Shown here piece after piece: positions 27,347 to 35,777 of a stretch of 36,704 nucleotides of DNA (positions within the stretch are counted from its first letter, which is position 1; each line of letters opens with the position of its first letter). The notes under the pieces are model-generated. The model saw only the letters and a program-made list of their open reading frames with translations, ran no database searches and was not told the origin of the DNA. This stretch comes from Nitrospira sp. Lineage in GTDB: Bacteria > Nitrospirota > Nitrospiria > Nitrospirales > Nitrospiraceae. A program made the translations under genes and the position numbers. The stretch spans positions 1 through 36,704 of the forward strand of contig JANDJE010000023.1 of the NCBI GenBank assembly GCA_024331095.1, in the 5' to 3' direction.

Positions 27347-28189
27347 CTACTCACCAGTCACAAACGGATTATACGCCCGCTCCTCAGCCACGGTCGTCGC
27401 GGGACCATGGCCAGGCAAGAGGCGGCAGTTCGGCCCGAGCGCCAGCACTCGCTCCCGCACCGACTTGAGATGAGTGGTATAGAGCGTGAGGGGATTGGAT
27501 CGTCCGATCGATCCCGCAAACAACGTATCGCCGACGAAACAGACCGGGTCATCCCGGTCATCCAGCCGATAACAGATCCCGCCCGGCGTGTGGCCCGGCG
27601 TCAACAGACACGTCATAGTCCGACGGCCGACCCGAATCACCCGGCCATCCGCCGGCGCGACCAGGAGATCGGAACGCGGTCTCCAACCTAGAAGATCTTG
27701 ATCTTCTCGCCCTAGATAAACCGGAACTTCCCGATGGTTCAACAGCCGATCGATGCCTTCGGCATGGTCGGCATGGCCGTGCGTCAGGCAAATCCCCACC
27801 AGCTTGAGCCGTCGCGACCTCAACACATCAATGATCGCCGGCGCATTGTACGCCATATCGATCACCACGGCCTCGCCTTCGTCGAACACCACGTACCCCC
27901 AGACGCCGTAGCCGCCGACCGATCCCCGCACGGCTTCCACTCCATCCGGCAATCGCCGGGGAAGCGGTTCCCAATGATCAATAGCGATCCGGGCCAGAGG
28001 CTCGGCCCTCAGCCCGAGCGCATTGGCCAGGACATGGACATCGGCTCTCCCCCCCACCGAATCTCCCCGCTCCCATGCGGCAAGATCGGTTCTTGAGAGT
28101 CCGGTCAGCCGCGCGACATCGTCGAGCGAGAGGCCTCGGCCCATGCGTGATTTTTTCAGAATGTCGCAGAAGTCGTCTTCGAGGGGCAT
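27347..28189 (-). CDS. HTH (XRE-type) fused to metallo-beta-lactamase hydrolase
   Basis: A 280-residue protein. Residues about 5-60 form a helix-turn-helix of XRE type (ILKKSRMGRGLSLDDVARL, then TGLSRTDLAAWERGD). The remainder is a metallo-beta-lactamase fold of the glyoxalase II-like hydrolase group: LTHGHADHAEG (H137, H139, D141, H142), LLTPGHTPGG, CFVGDTLFAGSIGRSN and LLPGHGPATT. All metal ligands are seen, so the enzyme half should be active on a thioester or related substrate. The frame opens with a TTG at 28195; ATG 28189 is preferred. The DNA-binding half suggests autoregulation or a metabolite-sensing role. The gene lies 62 bases behind the M16 pair. Confidence 0.85.
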   Translation of the reverse strand: MPLEDDFCDILKKSRMGRGLSLDDVARLTGLSRTDLAAWERGDSVGGRADVHVLANALGLRAEPLARIAIDHWEPLPRRLPDGVEAVRGSVGGYGVWGYVVFDEGEAVVIDMAYNAPAIIDVLRSRRLKLVGICLTHGHADHAEGIDRLLNHREVPVYLGREDQDLLGWRPRSDLLVAPADGRVIRVGRRTMTCLLTPGHTPGGICYRLDDRDDPVCFVGDTLFAGSIGRSNPLTLYTTHLKSVRERVLALGPNCRLLPGHGPATTVAEERAYNPFVTGE

Positions 28190-28250
28190 GCACAAGTGAT
28201 CAGGTCTCGATCGAGACAGACGCGCCGATATCCTCGCGCTCGTTTTGACC

Positions 28251-29705
28251 CTATCCTTCCGGCGAGAGTTTGATCTCCTTGACGGCGCCGAACGTCGACA
28301 GGGCCGCCGGCAAGGTCTTGCCGGGCCCCACCGCGACGATCTTCAGACGATCGGGATGCAGGTGTTTTTGAGCCGCCGCCAGGATTTCCTCCTTCGTCAA
28401 CTTCACGACCTTGTCGCGCAGTTGCTGGAGGAAATCTTTGGGCAAGCCGTCATACTCCAGCTCGATCAATCGGCTCACGATCGCCGATGGGCTGGAAAAC
28501 GAAAACACGAACGAATTGACGTAGGCGTCTTTCGCTTCGGCCAACTCTTCGTCGCTCACGAACTCGGAGCGGATACGCTCGATGTTGGCCACGAACCGTT
28601 TGACGACTTCCTGCGTGGACTCGGATTTGGTCTCGGCCCTCATGAGCCAGACGCCCTGATCGTGCGAGCCGGCCATCAAGCGGCTGCCGACGGAATAGGC
28701 CAAGCCCCGTTTGGTCCGCACGTCGTTGAACAGGCGGCTGCGGAACGAGCTGCCTCCCAGAATGTCGTTGGCGATCGCCAAGGCGGCATAGTCGGGATCA
28801 TGTTCTTTAATCGACAAATGCCCCACCCGGAGATGGGTCTGCGTCGTCTCCTTGTCGATGAACAGCACCGCGGGCTTGGCCGATTCCTGTTCGGCCACCT
28901 CGGGAATCTTCAGTTCCGGCACCGTTCCCGGCCTCCAGTCGCCGAAAGCCGCACGAAGCGCGTCCAACATCTCTTCTTTATGAAAGTCGCCCGTGACGCC
29001 GAGAATCATGCCGTTCGGATGGACGGTCTCCCGGTGGAACGAGACCAGGTCGTCTCTGCCGATACGGCGAATCGATTCAACCGTGCTCTCGCGGGCGCTT
29101 GGATGTCCGGCGCCGTACAGCGATTTGAGAAACTCTCGGCCGACGATGGAGCCGGGCTGGTCCTGCCGACGTCGAATTCCCTCGATGGCCTGTAGCTTGG
29201 CCAGCTCGACACGAGCCGGATCGAACGCCGGCTCCCGAAGGAGAGCGGCGAAGATCTCCAACCCCCGCTTGAGATCCTTGCTCAGCACGTCGAGAGAGGC
29301 GGACCCGGATTCCCGGCCGATGCCGATGCCGATGTTGGCCGCAAGCTGCTCCACCTCTTCATCGACTTCTTCCGCGGAGAACCTGCCTCCGCCGCCGGTC
29401 CGCATCACCGTCCCGGTCAACGAGGCGAGACCGATTTTGTCTTCTGGGTCGAGCCACCCGCCCGTTCGCATGGTCGCCGTCACCGTAACCAAAGGCAGTT
29501 CATGATCCTCCAGCAGATAGACCACCAGGCCGTTGTCCAACACGAGCCGCTCCGGCTCCGGAGGTGAAAACTCGACGGGCGCAAATCTCATGGCCCGCGG
29601 ATCGGCGGTCTCCGCACCGATCGACTTCCCAAGGTCCGCACAACCGGTCATGGCGGCAATCGACACCACGGCCGCCGCCAGCAAGAAAACGGGACGATGC
29701 TCCAT
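28251..29705 (-). CDS. M16-family peptidase subunit, catalytically inactive, lipoprotein
   Basis: A 484-residue protein. A signal peptide with a lipobox (VVSIAAMTGC) should anchor it by lipid. The two M16 halves are present, but the HxxEH zinc motif is replaced by LASLTGT at the matching place. The Arg/Tyr substrate motif is kept: SSFRSRLFNDVRTKRGLAYSV. Such subunits pair with a catalytic partner, here the gene directly upstream. The frame opens at 29738, where ATGA overlaps the upstream stop; ATG 29705 has a GGGAGGGG site and gives a clean lipoprotein signal, so I prefer it, but the longer form is possible. It ends 61 bases before the HTH-MBL gene. Confidence 0.85.
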   Translation of the reverse strand: MEHRPVFLLAAAVVSIAAMTGCADLGKSIGAETADPRAMRFAPVEFSPPEPERLVLDNGLVVYLLEDHELPLVTVTATMRTGGWLDPEDKIGLASLTGTVMRTGGGGRFSAEEVDEEVEQLAANIGIGIGRESGSASLDVLSKDLKRGLEIFAALLREPAFDPARVELAKLQAIEGIRRRQDQPGSIVGREFLKSLYGAGHPSARESTVESIRRIGRDDLVSFHRETVHPNGMILGVTGDFHKEEMLDALRAAFGDWRPGTVPELKIPEVAEQESAKPAVLFIDKETTQTHLRVGHLSIKEHDPDYAALAIANDILGGSSFRSRLFNDVRTKRGLAYSVGSRLMAGSHDQGVWLMRAETKSESTQEVVKRFVANIERIRSEFVSDEELAEAKDAYVNSFVFSFSSPSAIVSRLIELEYDGLPKDFLQQLRDKVVKLTKEEILAAAQKHLHPDRLKIVAVGPGKTLPAALSTFGAVKEIKLSPEG

Positions 29706-29734
29706 CGCGATTTTCCCCTCCCTCATTGCTCCGG

Positions 29735-31336
29735 TCATGGCGCCGCCTCCGCGTCTTGAGCCGCCGCAATTTTCGCGCTGTTTTTCTTGACCAGCAGCCC
29801 GACCGTCCGGTTCGACTTGGTGAAATACCGGGTCGCCACCCGCTGAATGTCGGCGGCGGTCACCGCGGCCACACGATCGCGCGACGTGAGAATATAGCGC
29901 CAGTCGCCGGCCACCGCCTGATACATCGCCAGTTGGGACGCCAACCCGCTGTTGGACCTGAGCGCGCGCACCATGTCGGCATCCAAATTATTGATCACCC
30001 GCTCAAGCTCCTTGAACGAAACCGGCTCGTGCTTCAACCGATCCAATTCTTCGTAAATTGCGGCCTCCACTTCCGCCGTCGTGTGGGGAGCCAGCGGTGT
30101 CGCCATGACAATGAAGAGATTGGGATCGCGCACGCCGGGATGGCTGGCGTCCGTATGGACGGACGCCGCCAGTCGGCGTTCCTGAACCAGTTTCCGGTGC
30201 AGGCGGGACGTCAACCCCTCCGAGAGAACGGCATCGATGACGTCGAACACCGGCTCATCGGGGTGACCCAAACCGGGCTTGTGAAACCCGATAACGATCG
30301 ACGGCTCCGCGTCAAATTCTATTTCCACCCGTCGTTCCCCCCGTTGCTCGGGCTCCACCGGCATCTTGAGCGTCAGCGGCGGGACGGCGGGGATTTTCCC
30401 GAACGTTCTTTCGATCAGATCGATCACTTCTTTCGGATTGATGTCCCCCACCAACGCGATGGTCGCCCGATTCGGACCATAATGGGTTTTGAAGAAGGCT
30501 TCCGTCTCGGCCGGCGTCAGCGACAGAATGTCCGATCCCCAGCCGATGGTCGGCACGCCGTACCCATGGGCTCGAAAGGCGGCCGAGGTGAACGTTTCGA
30601 ATAACAGGCCCGTCGGACTGTCTTCGTTCCGCAGCCGCCGCTCTTCCATCACGACGCCCCGCTCTTTATAAAACTCGCGGAAAACGGGATTGGCCATGCG
30701 ATCGGATTCAATGGCAGCCCAGAGCGGCAGACGATTGGACGGGAGACTGATCGTATAGCGGGTCAGATCCTTCCCGGTGGATGCATTGAACCCCACACCC
30801 CCGTGCCGCTGATAGAGCAAGGCTAGCTCATTGCCCACCACGTATTGCGCGGCCTCTGCCTGCAGCTCATCAAACCGTTTTTTGAGCGACTCGATGGCCG
30901 CCGCTTCTTCAGCCGTCCCGTCGCCGACCTTCCCGGCCATTTCACGCTGACGCCGCTCCAGTTCGGTGCCGACGCGGGCGATCTCATCGAGAATCGGCTT
31001 CTCCTTGGCATAGTCCTTCGTCCCGATCGTGCGCGTCCCCTTGAACGCCATGTGCTCATAAAAATGGGCGATCCCCGTCTGACCGACTTGTTCGTGGATA
31101 CCGCCGACGGCGAAGGTGATATTGATCGACACGATCGGCGTCTGGTGGCGCTCGACCATGAGCACCGTCAATCCGTTGGCCAACCGGTGTTCGATCACGC
31201 GCTCGGCCAGATTCGGCGACGTCGCAAACGCGATGGTCTGGTTCAGGCTCAAGAGCAGTCCCGCGCCGATCGCCAGGACGACGGCTCGACCGTGGACATG
31301 ACGCTTGATCGATCTCAGGTTCAATGTGGCGTTCAT
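29735..31336 (-). CDS. M16-family zinc metallopeptidase, catalytic subunit
   Basis: A 533-residue exported peptidase. Signal peptide: residues about 16-38 (AVVLAIGAGLLLSLNQTIAFA). The inverted zinc motif is H91-F-Y-E94-H95 in GIAHFYEHMAFKGT. The third ligand is E210 in WAAIESDRM. An extra coiled-coil segment of about 60 residues (YAKEKPILDEIARVGTELER onward) lies between them, so the spacing is longer than usual. In the second half, the place of the Arg/Tyr motif reads LTSRLHRKLVQERRLAASV, with Ala for Tyr. It should therefore need the neighbouring subunit to hold substrate. The start overlaps the HAD gene stop (ATGA). Confidence 0.9.
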   Translation of the reverse strand: MNATLNLRSIKRHVHGRAVVLAIGAGLLLSLNQTIAFATSPNLAERVIEHRLANGLTVLMVERHQTPIVSINITFAVGGIHEQVGQTGIAHFYEHMAFKGTRTIGTKDYAKEKPILDEIARVGTELERRQREMAGKVGDGTAEEAAAIESLKKRFDELQAEAAQYVVGNELALLYQRHGGVGFNASTGKDLTRYTISLPSNRLPLWAAIESDRMANPVFREFYKERGVVMEERRLRNEDSPTGLLFETFTSAAFRAHGYGVPTIGWGSDILSLTPAETEAFFKTHYGPNRATIALVGDINPKEVIDLIERTFGKIPAVPPLTLKMPVEPEQRGERRVEIEFDAEPSIVIGFHKPGLGHPDEPVFDVIDAVLSEGLTSRLHRKLVQERRLAASVHTDASHPGVRDPNLFIVMATPLAPHTTAEVEAAIYEELDRLKHEPVSFKELERVINNLDADMVRALRSNSGLASQLAMYQAVAGDWRYILTSRDRVAAVTAADIQRVATRYFTKSNRTVGLLVKKNSAKIAAAQDAEAAP

Positions 31337-31980
31337 TCGAAAATCTCCATCAGTTCTTCAGGCCGCTCGACGAACCAATCCGGTTGACAGGCCGCCATTT
31401 TTTCTCGGTTGCCCATGCCATACCCGACGGCGCAGACGCGGATGCCGGCGTTGTGCCCGCCGTTGATGTCGTTGGTACTGTCTCCCACCAACACCGTCCG
31501 GTCTTTTGCAACGCTCAGTTTCTCCATGATGTGCAACAGCATGCCGGGCTCCGGTTTCAGCCCGAATCCGTCGTCTCCCCCAACCATGTAGGTGAAATGC
31601 CCCGGCCCTAAACCGTTCATGATCACTCTGGTGTATTCGATCGATTTGTTGGTGGCGACCGCCTTCCGCTTGTGCGCAAAGTGTCGCAGCATCGGCTCGA
31701 TCCCCGGATAGAAGGTCGTCCGATCGAGACAGTGCTCCAGGTAATATCCGCGAAAGATCCGCAGCGCCTCCTCGAACCGGCCCTGGTTTCCCTCTCCCAC
31801 CGCCGACCGAAGCAGCCTCTTCACGCCGTCGCCGACGTACCCAAAGATCTCTTCCAACGGCCGTTGCGGCAACCCCAATTGCGCGAGCGTATAGTTCACG
31901 GAGTCGGCGATGTCCCATTTGGATTCGATGAGCGTGCCGTCGAGATCGAAAATCAGCAGATCTACCGGGACCCGTCCCAT
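31333..31980 (-). CDS. HAD-family phosphatase, phosphoglycolate phosphatase-like
   Basis: A 215-residue cytosolic enzyme. Motif I is DLLIFDLDGTLIES (D12 nucleophile, D14 acid). Motif II is VATNKS, the Lys is in FGLKPEPGM and motif IV is VLVGDSTNDINGG. The alpha-helical cap resembles the Gph group. It should dephosphorylate 2-phosphoglycolate or a similar small phosphate ester; the exact substrate is not shown. The frame is open to 32127, but ATG 31980 overlaps the stop of the upstream gene (TAATG) and begins the HAD fold. It overlaps the M16 start downstream by four bases, so it sits inside an operon of envelope proteins. Confidence 0.88.
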   Translation of the reverse strand: MGRVPVDLLIFDLDGTLIESKWDIADSVNYTLAQLGLPQRPLEEIFGYVGDGVKRLLRSAVGEGNQGRFEEALRIFRGYYLEHCLDRTTFYPGIEPMLRHFAHKRKAVATNKSIEYTRVIMNGLGPGHFTYMVGGDDGFGLKPEPGMLLHIMEKLSVAKDRTVLVGDSTNDINGGHNAGIRVCAVGYGMGNREKMAACQPDWFVERPEELMEIFE

Positions 31981-32570
31981 TACCGGCCCTCTCGCAGCGA
32001 GCTTTCGAGCGACGCCAGCAGACGGCGTTGGGCGTCGTCCGTTGTTTCGAGCCCGGCCTGCCGGACAAAATTCAGCATTCTCGCCAACCCGACGTGAGGA
32101 GGTATCTTCGGCTCGACAATGCGCCAACTGTTGCCCACGGCCTTCACGCGAAAACGAACCTCCTCCTTCCGGTCATCGGGCGTGAACGTAGCCGTCTGAA
32201 GATCGACCTCCCCCCGCACATGGAAGGTGACCGGGATCATGACATCCAGATTGTCACGAATTTCCCACCGCCGGTAGTCTTCCGGCACATCGGCGCTTTG
32301 CACCACGATCACCCGGCTCCATGCCTCCTCGTCCTTCCAATTGACATAGGGCGCCATCACGTCGAATCCCATAACGTCCAGACGGGCACCCTTCTGATCC
32401 AATCGCACGTACCGTTTGACGATGTCGGCGGGTGAGCGCTTCAGAGAACCGACCTGGCCTAAACCAATCTGGGCCTGGACTTGGTCCATAAGAAAGAGCG
32501 GACCGAACAGAGCCGCCACCATGAAGAGTGTGCCGAGGCTGTTCGAGGCAGACCTCTCCCCCCGCATCAT
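31980..32570 (-). CDS. Exported protein of unknown function, NTF2-like layout
   Basis: A 196-residue protein. The signal peptide is LGTLFMVAALFGPLFLMDQVQA, with cleavage likely after VQA. The mature part begins with a helix (SPADIVKRYVRLDQKGARLD), then strands rich in Val/Arg (SRVIVVQSADVPEDYRRWEI, EVRFRVKAVGNSWRIVEPKI), a cone-like layout as in NTF2/SnoaL proteins. I see no catalytic motif. It is the first gene of the run with HAD and the M16 pair, behind the extended -10 at 32649. Its stop overlaps the HAD start by one base. Role unknown. Confidence 0.7.
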   Translation of the reverse strand: MMRGERSASNSLGTLFMVAALFGPLFLMDQVQAQIGLGQVGSLKRSPADIVKRYVRLDQKGARLDVMGFDVMAPYVNWKDEEAWSRVIVVQSADVPEDYRRWEIRDNLDVMIPVTFHVRGEVDLQTATFTPDDRKEEVRFRVKAVGNSWRIVEPKIPPHVGLARMLNFVRQAGLETTDDAQRRLLASLESSLREGR

Positions 32571-32648
32571 CGCTCTTCACCAGACAGCACGCAACTTGTG
32601 CTCATGATCGCTCCCGCTTGCCGTACCGACACGCTTCAAGGCGTTGCC

Positions 32649-32657
32649 ATTCTAACA
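32649..32657 (-). promoter_or_regulatory. Extended -10 promoter TGTTAGAAT for the exported protein-HAD-M16 run
   Basis: On the minus strand, TGT-TAGAAT is preceded 17 bases upstream by TGGATG. Transcription would start near 32642, some 70 bases before the gene start. It is identical to the kdpDE element. Confidence 0.5.
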
Positions 32658-32742
32658 AACAGCCATGAAGACATCCAGGAAGACGGCCGAACGATGAAAG
32701 GAGCCGATGCGGTAGGAATGCGGAACTCTCGATAGGGACCCT

Positions 32743-32949
32743 TTATGATGCTCCTCGGGCAGAGGTCAGGTGAGCCAGCTTGCGCTTCCCGTCGGTTAGA
32801 GCAAACAGACCCTTCCTCCATTCGGTCTGCATGGCAAGCAGGTGGGTTCTGCAGATGCCGTGGGTCTCACGCAGGTCGTCAAGCGGCACCTTTTCGCCGA
32901 GCAGCGCAATTTTTCCTTCTTGAAGACACCAGGCGCAGATGATTCGCAT
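32743..32949 (-). CDS. Small Cys/His protein, possible zinc binder
   Basis: A 68-residue protein. C5-A-W-C8 at the N-terminus ([12 protein letters not shown]) and a later THGICRTH segment give a Cys2 plus His/Cys set that could bind one zinc or another metal. The remainder is charged and helical. The frame is open to 33096, but ATG 32949 has AAGGAG eight bases upstream. It is preceded by a sigma-54-like site and faces away from hemL. Similar short CxWC proteins are common as unnamed proteins; I cannot give a function. Confidence 0.7.
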   Translation of the reverse strand: MRIICAWCLQEGKIALLGEKVPLDDLRETHGICRTHLLAMQTEWRKGLFALTDGKRKLAHLTSARGAS

Positions 32950-32979
32950 GTCTGAATCTCCTTGCAGAGACAAAGACAC

Positions 32980-32996
32980 AGCAAGAATTAAGCCAG
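32980..32996 (-). promoter_or_regulatory. Candidate sigma-54 promoter of the small Cys/His gene
   Basis: On the minus strand CTGGC-TTAATTC-TTGCT matches the -24/-12 pattern (YTGGCACGnnnnTTGCW): GG and GC are exactly ten bases apart. Only the ACG after TGGC is lost. The transcript would start near 32969, leaving a 20-base leader that contains the AAGGAG site. No enhancer-binding protein gene is seen nearby. Confidence 0.4.
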
Positions 32997-33036
32997 TGCG
33001 AACCGGCAGGTGAAGAGAGGGCGTCTGTCGCCTTTC

Positions 33037-33064
33037 TTGACCGGCTCTCGGCCGGCATGATAGG
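33037..33064 (+). promoter_or_regulatory. Candidate hemL promoter with very short leader
   Basis: TTGACC (33037-33042, 5/6) and GATAGG (33059-33064), spaced 16 bp. The -10 is weak. Transcription would begin about 33070, only a few bases before ATG 33075. Confidence 0.35.
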
Positions 33065-33074
33065 GTCCGCCCCC

Positions 33075-34361
33075 ATGATGAGAACCGCAAAATCATCCCG
33101 GCTGTTTGCGGAAGCCCAGCAATTGATCCCCGGCGGAGTGAACAGCCCGGTCAGGGCCTTTCGCTCAGTGGGAGGTCAACCACGCTTTATCAAGCGGGCA
33201 AAGGGATCGAAGCTCTACGACGTCGATGGCAATGTTTATATCGACTACGTCCTCTCGTGGGGACCGATGATTATGGGCCACGCGCACCCGGCGGTGGTGC
33301 ACGCAATCAAAAAAGCGGCGGAATCGGGAACCAGTTACGGCGCACCGACGGAATGGGAAGTCAAACTGGCCAAAGAAATCCGTGCCGCGTTTCCCTCCAT
33401 GGAAAAGGTCCGCCTCGTCAGTTCCGGAACGGAAGCCGTGATGAGCGCCATTCGCGCCGCCCGAGGCTTTACGAAACGCGACGGCATCCTGAAGTTCGAG
33501 GGCTGCTACCACGGCCATAGTGATTACCTGCTGGCGAAAGCCGGCTCCGGTTTGGCGACCTTGGGCATCCCCGACTCGCCCGGCGTCCCTGAAGATTTCA
33601 CAAAACACACGTTGACGGCTCCCTACAACGATCTTCGCACGGTGCAACGGCTCATCAAGGACCATGGGAGCAAACTGGCTTGCGTCATTCTGGAACCGAT
33701 CGCCGGCAACATGGGCGTGGTTCCGCCGGCTCCGGACTTCTTGCAAGCATTGCGACAACTGACGCTCGATCACGACATCCTGCTCATCTTCGACGAGGTC
33801 ATTTCCGGATTTCGCGTGTGCTATGGCGGGGCTCAAACGTTGTACGGGATCACGCCAGACCTGACGGTGCTGGGTAAAATCATCGGCGGGGGGTTACCTG
33901 TCGGCGCTTATGGGGGCCGGAAAGAAATTATGGATCTGATCGCCCCTTCAGGGCCGGTGTACCAAGCAGGAACTCTTTCCGGAAATCCTCTCGCCGTGGC
34001 GGCTGGCTTGGCGACACTGAAATTGCTCAAAGCGCGGGGAGTTTACAAGCAGTTGGAAGCCTATTCCGCGGCCCTGGCCAAGGGCATGGGCGAGGCGGCC
34101 CGAAAGGCGGGCATTGCCGTGACCCAAACGCGAGTTGGGTCGATGCTTACGACGTTCTTCACGGCTGGTCCTGTCGTGGATTGGAATACGGCAAAACAAT
34201 CAAACACTCAACAGTATGGACGGTTCTTTCATGCAATGCTGGAGCAAGGCATCTATCTCGCCCCCTCTCAGTTCGAAGCCGCCTTCCTCTCCACGGCGCA
34301 TAGCAAGCAGGACATTGAAAAGACGATCAAAGCCTCTCACACCGCGTTTAAGAAACTCTAA
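33075..34361 (+). CDS. hemL: Glutamate-1-semialdehyde 2,1-aminomutase
   Basis: A 428-residue PLP enzyme of the C5 route to 5-aminolevulinate and haem. The N-terminal [18 protein letters not shown] segment ([20 protein letters not shown]) is diagnostic. The PLP lysine is K268 in [19 protein letters not shown]. Other signatures are [38 protein letters not shown] and [16 protein letters not shown]. Length equals the family norm. The frame opens at an ATG at 33057, but that start would contain the promoter-like element, and the family N-terminus starts at MRTAKSS; I choose ATG 33075 (33078 also possible). It is a single gene with no other hem gene next to it. Confidence 0.96.
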   Translation: MMRTAKSSRLFAEAQQLIPGGVNSPVRAFRSVGGQPRFIKRAKGSKLYDVDGNVYIDYVLSWGPMIMGHAHPAVVHAIKKAAESGTSYGAPTEWEVKLAKEIRAAFPSMEKVRLVSSGTEAVMSAIRAARGFTKRDGILKFEGCYHGHSDYLLAKAGSGLATLGIPDSPGVPEDFTKHTLTAPYNDLRTVQRLIKDHGSKLACVILEPIAGNMGVVPPAPDFLQALRQLTLDHDILLIFDEVISGFRVCYGGAQTLYGITPDLTVLGKIIGGGLPVGAYGGRKEIMDLIAPSGPVYQAGTLSGNPLAVAAGLATLKLLKARGVYKQLEAYSAALAKGMGEAARKAGIAVTQTRVGSMLTTFFTAGPVVDWNTAKQSNTQQYGRFFHAMLEQGIYLAPSQFEAAFLSTAHSKQDIEKTIKASHTAFKKL

Positions 34362-34438
34362 CCCTTTCTCTCCGTCTTCTCTCTGTATCTTTCGAGATAA
34401 CAAAATATCTCATCAGATACGGTTTGGAGATACAGCCG

Positions 34439-34460
34439 ACTGACCTTCGCGACCGTCAGT
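34439..34460. terminator. Inverted repeat between convergent hemL and small RHH-like gene
   Basis: ACTGAC (34439-34444) and GTCAGT (34455-34460) form a perfect 6-bp stem around a ten-base loop holding TCGCGA. It lies about 78 bases after the hemL stop and 34 before the facing gene end. No T run follows on either strand, so the terminator call is weak. Confidence 0.3.
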
Positions 34461-34494
34461 GGTTGAAGATCAGGCCCTTGCTTTTCCTCCGCCT

Positions 34495-34725
34495 CTACTC
34501 CTCATCCTCATCCGCTTGCTCCAACGCCTCTTGTCGTCTCTGCTCTTCCATCGCATTGTGGAGCAACATGCGGATAAACATGGAATAGAGCGACCCTTTC
34601 TCCAACGTGCCGCCCGGAGGAATAGCGATCTTTCCTTCTTTAATCATACGATCCATCCAGGCTTTCTGATCAGGAGCAATCAAGACCGGAATTTCGACCA
34701 ATCCCACTCGTCCCATCATGTCCAT
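34495..34725 (-). CDS. Small protein, ribbon-helix-helix-like pattern
   Basis: A 76-residue protein. A strand-like VGLVEIPVLIAPDQKAW leads to a helix (MDRMIKEGKIAIPPGGTLEK), then a second helix (SLYSMFIRMLLHNAMEEQRR) and an acidic tail (EQADEDEE). The strand-helix-helix order recalls ribbon-helix-helix DNA-binding proteins, but the proline/glycine insert is atypical. ATG 34725 has GGAGG eight bases upstream; the GTG at 34734 is too close to that site. It is divergent from the thermonuclease gene. Function unknown. Confidence 0.6.
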   Translation of the reverse strand: MDMMGRVGLVEIPVLIAPDQKAWMDRMIKEGKIAIPPGGTLEKGSLYSMFIRMLLHNAMEEQRRQEALEQADEDEE

Positions 34726-34879
34726 GACTTGCACCTCCGTTCATCCTCATCATGTGCATCAGCCGGCGCGCGGCAAGCCCTGCACGAACGTGGGTATTGC
34801 AGCATGCGATTTTGACCGTTGTCAACCAAAGAGCTGTGCAAAGAGCCGTGGCACATCCTCTGCGTGCTCTTCCGGCACC

Positions 34880-35476
34880 ATGACGTCGCGCCGCACGATC
34901 ACCCGTCTGGTTCTTGTTCTTTTTCTCTTGGAAGCAGCCCCCTCGGGAACGGGCGCAACCGCCGAGCGTCTTCCAGAGTCCGACCTTGGTTCCAACCTTC
35001 CACTGAACTGCGATCTCTGTTGGACGCCTCAAACTGATAAAGCGGACCCCTCCCGTCTGCCGACCGTGAAACCTCGTCGCCCTCGGCGCCCCCTGAACAG
35101 CCGACCGCGCCGCATTCCCAAGGGAGGCTATCACCTTGCTCCCGACAAGAAACCCTCGTCATCGTTGTTCGTGCCCCGCTCTCAACTCCGACACGATTCA
35201 GGACTCATCAACGCGCACCAGATCACCGTCATCGACGGCGACACGATTCGGATCGGAGCGGAACGGATCAGGCTTCGGGGCATCGACGCACCGGAACTGA
35301 GCGAGCCGAACGGATGGGCGGCGACACAGCGGCTCAAAGATCTGCTCGGCACGGGATCGATTCAGCTGATGCCGCGCGGCCGTGACGTGTACGATCGCGT
35401 GGTCGCCGATGTCTTCGTCAACGGGCAAAACGTGGCTGAATCGCTCAAGCGCGAGGGATGGGCGAAATCGAGATAA
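34880..35476 (+). CDS. Exported thermonuclease (SNase-like) family protein
   Basis: A 198-residue protein. A signal peptide (ITRLVLVLFLLEAAPSG) is followed by a Pro/Arg-rich linker of about 70 residues with a CDLC pair (44-47). The nuclease domain covers residues 110-198: HQITVIDGDTIRI (metal Asp 119 and 121), RIRLRGIDAPELSE (R133, E139), and DRVVADVFVNGQNV (R173), the Arg-Glu-Arg set of staphylococcal nuclease. The domain is short but complete. The frame opens at 34718, but ATG 34880 starts the signal peptide directly. It should cut nucleic acid in the periplasm or outside. The conserved WAxxAE-like helix is changed to WAATQRLKDLL. Confidence 0.85.
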   Translation: MTSRRTITRLVLVLFLLEAAPSGTGATAERLPESDLGSNLPLNCDLCWTPQTDKADPSRLPTVKPRRPRRPLNSRPRRIPKGGYHLAPDKKPSSSLFVPRSQLRHDSGLINAHQITVIDGDTIRIGAERIRLRGIDAPELSEPNGWAATQRLKDLLGTGSIQLMPRGRDVYDRVVADVFVNGQNVAESLKREGWAKSR

Positions 35477-35595
35477 GTCACAAAGTCTGTCCACTCATTT
35501 CGACACTCATGGGCGGTGAAGGGACAAGGAGCCCGCCCCAAGAAGCAGCACCTTGTCGAATCACTCACAATCGACGGAAACCACACGACTCCTCA

Positions 35596-35618
35596 CTGGC
35601 ACGAATCGTGCGTATACT
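35596..35618 (+). promoter_or_regulatory. Palindrome/sigma-54-like site with adjoining TATACT
   Basis: CTGGCACG-AATC-GTGC (35596-35611) matches the sigma-54 -24/-12 pattern in all but the first T of TTGC, with GG and GC ten bases apart. The same bases form a perfect palindrome GCACGA-A-TCGTGC. TATACT (35613-35618) follows at once, without a -35 at the right distance. It may be a sigma-54 promoter, or a sigma-70 -10 under a dimeric repressor. Between the thermonuclease stop (35476) and the small ORF start (35778) I see nothing else firm. Confidence 0.4.
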
Positions 35619-35777
35619 AAGTAGTCCATCGTAATCATCTCTTGGCCGCCACGCCCGCTGGCAAGGCGGTCATAACGGATCTGAGACGATGCGGCATGGG
35701 GTGGCGGCACGTGAACCCAACGACCTACCGCAGCAACCAGTGCGATCAGCTGAGGAAAGGAGGTGAGTCCGGAGGGG

